From JAGRAX01 sp041391365 (GTDB taxonomy: Bacteria; Bdellovibrionota_G; JALEGL01; JAGRMV01), in assembly GCA_041391365.1 (NCBI GenBank), contig JAWKOC010000001.1, forward strand, positions 248,001 to 312,000: DNA of 64,000 bases, in the 5' to 3' direction. The notes beneath the pieces are model-generated. The model ran no database searches, was not told the origin of the DNA, and was given only the letters and a program-made list of their open reading frames with translations. The translations under genes and the position numbers were made by a program. Shown piece after piece: positions 60,640-64,000 of this stretch; positions within the stretch are counted from its first letter, which is position 1, and every line of letters begins with the position of its first letter.

Positions 60640-62631
60640 ATGACAGAAAAAAAACAAGTACCAGTCATTGTCAACGGCAAAGAAGTGATGCTCACCGAAG
60701 GGGCTGTTCTTTTGCAAGAGCTTGCTGACAAGCAAGTTCAAATTCCTCACTTTTGTTATCATCCTGGGATCGGCGTTGAGGGCAGTTGTCGTTTGTGTCT
60801 TGTGGAGATCAAAGGCATGCCCAAACTCGCTACTTCATGCACCATAGCCGTAAAAGAAGGCATGGAAGTCAATACACACTCCGAACCTGTGGAAAAAGCA
60901 CGCAAAGGTGTGTTGGAATTTTTCCTCCTCAACCACCCTTTGGATTGTCCATTTTGTGACAAAGGTGGAGAATGTCCATTGCAGAATTATACTTATGACT
61001 CTGGTCAATTTGAGAGCCGTTTTTCGTTTGAGAAACAGCACAAAGCCAAACATGAAGTGATTGGGGAGCACATCATCTTAGATAAAGAGCGGTGTGTTTT
61101 GTGTGATCGATGTGTTCGTTTTGGACGGGACATTGCGGGAAAAGAAGAATTGTCGATCCGTCAACGGGGATCCAAATGCGAAATTTTTATTCCCGAAGGT
61201 ACGCAGTTGACCACAGGATACACAGGAAACCTTGCAGACATTTGCCCTGTGGGAGCTCTGACTTCTAGAGATTTTCGTTTTCAAGCAAGACCCTGGGAGA
61301 TGAAAACCACCGATACGGTGTGTGGTGCTTGCAGTGTCGGTTGTAGCAGCCAGGTTTGGAGAAAAGAGGCAAAGGTCCTGCGCATGACTCCTCGAATTGA
61401 TGAAGAGGTCAATCAGTGGTGGTTGTGTGACAAAGGAAGATTCAGCCTCAAGAATTTGTTGGAAAACCGAGTTCTTCAACCTCATAGTTTTGTCCAAGGA
61501 AAAAAATATCGAGAAGGGCAAGACTACATGTTGGACTTGATGGCTGATCTGGGCTCGGGTCCTATATCTGTGATCTCAACCAGTGAGCTGACCAACGAAG
61601 AATTTTTTGTGGCCAAACGTCTGGCCAGCAAAAGTGGAGGCAACGTATATTTGCCCGTATCTCGTTCTGTGATGAACATGTATACCGCGATTCAGTCGGT
61701 GGTCAAAGCCAAACAAAACGTATCGATGGCAGCCGCCGTAGAAAAAGCTCAGCATGTAGTGATTCTTGGGGAGTCATTGGAAGAAAAACATCCAGTGTTG
61801 GCTCTTCGGTTCCGCCGCGAGGTTCTTCAAAAGAAAAAGAATGTTTATACGGTACATGAGGGAATGTCAGAATTTTCTGATTTGTATACTCCTCATTCAA
61901 AAGTCGATTTAACCATGGTTTCTCAAACCATCGATGAATTGATTTCATCTCTGGCTCATCAAGCCAAAGGCATATGGGCGGAGTCTACATTTTCAAAGGC
62001 TTTGCAGCAGCCTTTTGTTGTGATGCTGTCTGATCAATGGGCGCAGCATGTATCTGACCAACAATGGGAGGCATTGATCCAAGGTTTGAGCCAATCAGAA
62101 ATGTGTGTGAATGTTTTTGGGTTGTTCGAAGGGGCCAATATCGTAGGTCACTTGGATCAAGTGGATGAACATGTCATGAGTTATGAAGATTTGGTTCAGC
62201 AATATGCCAGCAATCAAGGGCCTGAACGATTGCTTTGGTTTGGATCCAATCACTTGACGGAAAAAATGGGTCCACACATGCACAAAATCAAGTTCATGAT
62301 TCAGTCGGTAACCCATCAAGGACAACAAACCGGAGAAGCGTGTTGGATTTTGCCGCAAGAAAGCTTTTTGGAAAAATCAGGAACCTACACCAATACGTTT
62401 GGAAAAGTTCAGAGGTTAAGAAGATCAACGCGAGCCTTTCCCGTTGCATTTGATACTTTGGTCTGGACAAAAAAATGTTTGGAAAATCTGTTTGGGGATT
62501 CCAGCTGGGAAAGCTCTACACAAGTCTATCAAGATCTTGCAAAAACACTTCCTCATTATCCTCAACAGCAAGATGCGATTTCTGAGAGCAAACAAACCTA
62601 TGCGCACTATGAGAGGGCACTATGGCTGTAA
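60640..62631 (+). CDS. nuoG: NADH-quinone oxidoreductase subunit G
   Basis: NuoG is the large iron-sulfur subunit of complex I. The protein of about 663 residues has a [2Fe-2S] ferredoxin domain (HFCYHPGIGVEGSCRLCLVE), the His-Cys3 cluster (HPLDCPFCDKGGEC), two 4Fe-4S-type sets (CVLCDRCVRFGRD, ICPVGAL) and the molybdopterin-like domain with TVCGACSVGCSSQ and WLCDKGRF. The ATG at 60640 is preferred to GTG 60628. It overlaps nuoI and starts 12 bases after nuoBD. Confidence 0.93.
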   Translation: MTEKKQVPVIVNGKEVMLTEGAVLLQELADKQVQIPHFCYHPGIGVEGSCRLCLVEIKGMPKLATSCTIAVKEGMEVNTHSEPVEKARKGVLEFFLLNHPLDCPFCDKGGECPLQNYTYDSGQFESRFSFEKQHKAKHEVIGEHIILDKERCVLCDRCVRFGRDIAGKEELSIRQRGSKCEIFIPEGTQLTTGYTGNLADICPVGALTSRDFRFQARPWEMKTTDTVCGACSVGCSSQVWRKEAKVLRMTPRIDEEVNQWWLCDKGRFSLKNLLENRVLQPHSFVQGKKYREGQDYMLDLMADLGSGPISVISTSELTNEEFFVAKRLASKSGGNVYLPVSRSVMNMYTAIQSVVKAKQNVSMAAAVEKAQHVVILGESLEEKHPVLALRFRREVLQKKKNVYTVHEGMSEFSDLYTPHSKVDLTMVSQTIDELISSLAHQAKGIWAESTFSKALQQPFVVMLSDQWAQHVSDQQWEALIQGLSQSEMCVNVFGLFEGANIVGHLDQVDEHVMSYEDLVQQYASNQGPERLLWFGSNHLTEKMGPHMHKIKFMIQSVTHQGQQTGEACWILPQESFLEKSGTYTNTFGKVQRLRRSTRAFPVAFDTLVWTKKCLENLFGDSSWESSTQVYQDLAKTLPHYPQQQDAISESKQTYAHYERALWL

Positions 62632-63107
62632 TCAAAGCACAACGACCGAACCTATCGATGTGGGATCGATTGTACATTCCATCCCTCCTCAAAGGGCTTC
62701 GCATCACTTTCTCTCACATTTTTCGAAAAAAAGTGACGATGAATTTTCCTGAGACGCGTTGGAATTTTCCAAAACGCTACCGAGGGTATCCCATGCTTAT
62801 CATGGGAGAAAAAAATGTAGAGCGTTGTGTAGCATGTAAACTATGTGAGGCCGTTTGCCCTCCGGATGCAATCACGATAAAAATTGGTGAGTTTGCCGAT
62901 CAAGAATTCAAAGAAAGAATTCCAGCTGAATTCATCATCGACATGGGAAGATGCATTGTCTGTGGATTTTGTGAAGAGGCTTGCCCCTGCGACGCCATTG
63001 CGATGTCAAACACACACGTGATGTCTTCTGGTTCTCGAAGCAATCTGATTTTCAAAAAGAAGCTGTTGTTGGAAGACTATCAAAGCATCGAAACCATGCG
63101 TGCATAA
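62622..63107 (+). CDS. nuoI: NADH-quinone oxidoreductase subunit I
   Basis: NuoI carries clusters N6a and N6b. This 161-residue protein has two classic 4Fe-4S motifs: CVACKLCEAVCPPDAI near residue 68 and CIVCGFCEEACPCDAI near residue 111. The start (ATG 62622) overlaps the nuoG stop. NuoH normally lies between G and I but is missing here. The gene converges on a GST gene 19 bases later. Confidence 0.95.
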   Translation: MAVIKAQRPNLSMWDRLYIPSLLKGLRITFSHIFRKKVTMNFPETRWNFPKRYRGYPMLIMGEKNVERCVACKLCEAVCPPDAITIKIGEFADQEFKERIPAEFIIDMGRCIVCGFCEEACPCDAIAMSNTHVMSSGSRSNLIFKKKLLLEDYQSIETMRA

Positions 63108-63126
63108 CAAGGCCCAGGCCTACCAT

Positions 63127-63795
63127 CTACGTATTGATTGATCTAGCGCAGACGCTCATGCCTTTTTGCACGGCGGGGCGATCCATAAAAGCTTGAACCC
63201 ATCTCTGAACATGAGTGAATGAAGAAAGCTCTAAGATTTCTTTTCCACCGTAGAATTTGTCCAGGCATACTACCCACGGGGCGGTTGCAAAGTCCGCGAT
63301 CGTAATTTCCTTTCCCACCAAAAAGGATTGATCTTCCAATTGTTTGTTCAATACTCCCAAAAGTCTTTTTACTTCTTTTGTGTATCTTTGCGTAGGATAG
63401 GGATGATCACACTGGTCTGCGGCGTATTTGAAAAAATGCCCAAATTGACCGAACATTGGACCCACTCCCCCCACTTGGAAAAAAAGCCATTGCAAGGTCT
63501 TGGAACGCAGAGCCACGTCTTGAGGCAAAAACGTTCCTGTTTTTTCGGCGAGATACATTAAAATGGCGCCAGACTCCATGATGGCAAGGGGCTTTCCATG
63601 GTTCCCTACGGGATCCACCAAAGCAGGAATTTTTGAGTTTGGATTGATGGCCACAAAAGATTCCGTGAATTGGTCACCTTTGCTGATGTCAATCAGATGT
63701 GCATCATAATCCAATCCCATTTCTTCCAAGGCGACCGAAACCTTTTGTCCATTCGGAGTAGCCAGGGAGTATAGTTGGAGCTCGGATTCTGACAT
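63127..63795 (-). CDS. glutathione S-transferase, YfcG/Ure2-like
   Basis: This protein of about 222 residues begins MSESELQLYSLATPNGQKVS and has the thioredoxin-like N-terminal domain with INPNSKIPALVD and MESGAILMYLAEK. A helical C-terminal domain follows (FQVGGVGPMFGQFGHFFKYA, then ITIADFATAPWVV). The pattern matches the Nu-class YfcG/Ure2 enzymes, which have disulfide-bond reductase activity with glutathione. Start ATG 63795; the frame opens further back over the citrate synthase end. Confidence 0.85.
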   Translation of the reverse strand: MSESELQLYSLATPNGQKVSVALEEMGLDYDAHLIDISKGDQFTESFVAINPNSKIPALVDPVGNHGKPLAIMESGAILMYLAEKTGTFLPQDVALRSKTLQWLFFQVGGVGPMFGQFGHFFKYAADQCDHPYPTQRYTKEVKRLLGVLNKQLEDQSFLVGKEITIADFATAPWVVCLDKFYGGKEILELSSFTHVQRWVQAFMDRPAVQKGMSVCARSINT

Positions 63796-63803
63796 TCTTG
63801 GCT

Positions 63804-64000
63804 TTATCTCTGATCGATGGTTTTGTAACCGCGCTTGGGCGAACCGTTGTAGATCTGTGTTGGACGATACAACCGGTTGTTGTCGGTTTGTTCTTTCCAG
63901 TGCGCCATCCAACCAGAGGTTCGAGCGGCTGCAAAAATCGGAGTGAAAATGTCGGTAGATATGTTCAAAGCGTTGTAGACAATCCCTGAATAGAAATCTA
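63804..64000 (-). CDS. gltA: citrate synthase, C-terminal part, cut by the window edge
   Basis: The reverse strand reads from the right edge to a stop at 63804-63806. The visible 65 residues include DFYSGIVYNALNISTDIFTP followed by IFAAARTSGWMAHWKEQ and ending LYRPTQIYNG, the C-terminal end of citrate synthase, including the arginine-rich citrate-binding tail. The start lies outside the window. It is followed by the GST gene in the same direction. Confidence 0.85.
   Translation of the reverse strand, partial: DFYSGIVYNALNISTDIFTPIFAAARTSGWMAHWKEQTDNNRLYRPTQIYNGSPKRGYKTIDQR

Noticed and set aside
63796..63912. Upstream extension of the GST frame to 63912
   Set aside because: The extra residues lie over the end of the citrate synthase gene in another frame, and GST relatives begin at MSESELQ-like sequence (63795).
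1..64000. CRISPR arrays, tRNA or rRNA genes, insertion sequences, prophage
   Set aside because: No repeated-spacer pattern, cloverleaf or rRNA sequence, transposase or phage gene was noticed in this reading by eye. A tRNA scan would be needed to exclude a tRNA hidden in a gap.

Overview
This window comes from a Gram-negative bacterium. It encodes outer-membrane beta-barrels, many lipoproteins with lipobox cysteines, an OmpA-family protein and a TonB-like energy transducer. Several traits point to the former Deltaproteobacteria, Bdellovibrionota or Myxococcota: an OMP resembling the myxococcal-type beta-barrel family, thrombospondin type 3 calcium repeats with a C-terminal membrane tail, a sigma factor paired with an NrsF (DUF1109) anti-sigma, split glycine decarboxylase (GcvPA/GcvPB), DivIVA, and a CdaA/CdaR/GlmM locus. 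This placement is inference and no single marker settles it. Base composition is moderate, TTG and GTG starts are common, and genes are tightly packed with many ATGA or GTGA overlaps. No rRNA, tRNA, CRISPR array, transposase or phage genes were seen.

Layout. 1-1110: a partial lipoprotein and an OMP, reverse strand. 1250-7944: tilS, ftsH, cdaA, cdaR, glmM, tsaE. 8109-14059: a ComEA-like HhH protein, mnmA, (reverse) nadD and a small OMP, then mtaB, rnc, der, ending in a 24-bp perfect inverted repeat. 14184-19744: lipoprotein, leucyl aminopeptidase, OmpA-family protein, thrombospondin-repeat protein. 19751-24715: CPBP protease, small membrane protein and rsmI (reverse), three overlapping small lipoproteins (forward), RNase G and acylphosphatase (reverse). 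24877-27872: Fe-S carrier, phosphatase, 35-residue basic protein, hydrolase, and a sigma/anti-sigma pair (reverse). 27962-33715: uvrC, comEC, M23 peptidase, YdcH. 33684-41855: phosphatidylserine decarboxylase and synthase, an M28 lipoprotein, a non-catalytic Asd/USG-1-like protein, truA, a Tam41-like protein, a diguanylate cyclase, maf and yggS. 41960-47867: divIVA, folD and a complete glycine cleavage operon. 47889-53353: TonB-like protein, polX, nth, an alkyltransferase-like protein and a deoxyhypusine-synthase-like protein. 53435-58814: OMP, lipoproteins, oxidoreductase, hydrolases. 58865-64000: a NuoB-NuoD fusion, nuoG, nuoI, a GST and the end of citrate synthase.

How the genes work together. 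Most is housekeeping: tRNA modification (tilS, mnmA, mtaB, tsaE, truA), ribosome and RNA work (rnc, der, rng, rsmI), DNA repair (uvrC, polX, nth, atl), envelope precursor and lipid synthesis (glmM, psd, pssA), one-carbon flow (folD feeding and draining the GcvTHP system) and respiration (nuo). Second messengers are represented by c-di-AMP (cdaA) and c-di-GMP (GGDEF).

The most striking general observation is that at least eight sites in six genes (ftsH, comEA-like, mtaB, nrsF, the sigma factor twice, uvrC twice) are each one base short inside or beside a short homopolymer. In every case adding one base restores the expected protein, and usually the expected gene overlap. All the changes go in the same direction, which argues mainly for sequencing or assembly error, though recoding is a checkable alternative. 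The best candidates for new biology are the NuoB-NuoD fusion lacking NuoC, the bacterial Tam41-like protein, the degenerate metallo-beta-lactamase-like gene upstream of nuoB, the three-lipoprotein operon and the Asd-like protein without catalytic residues.
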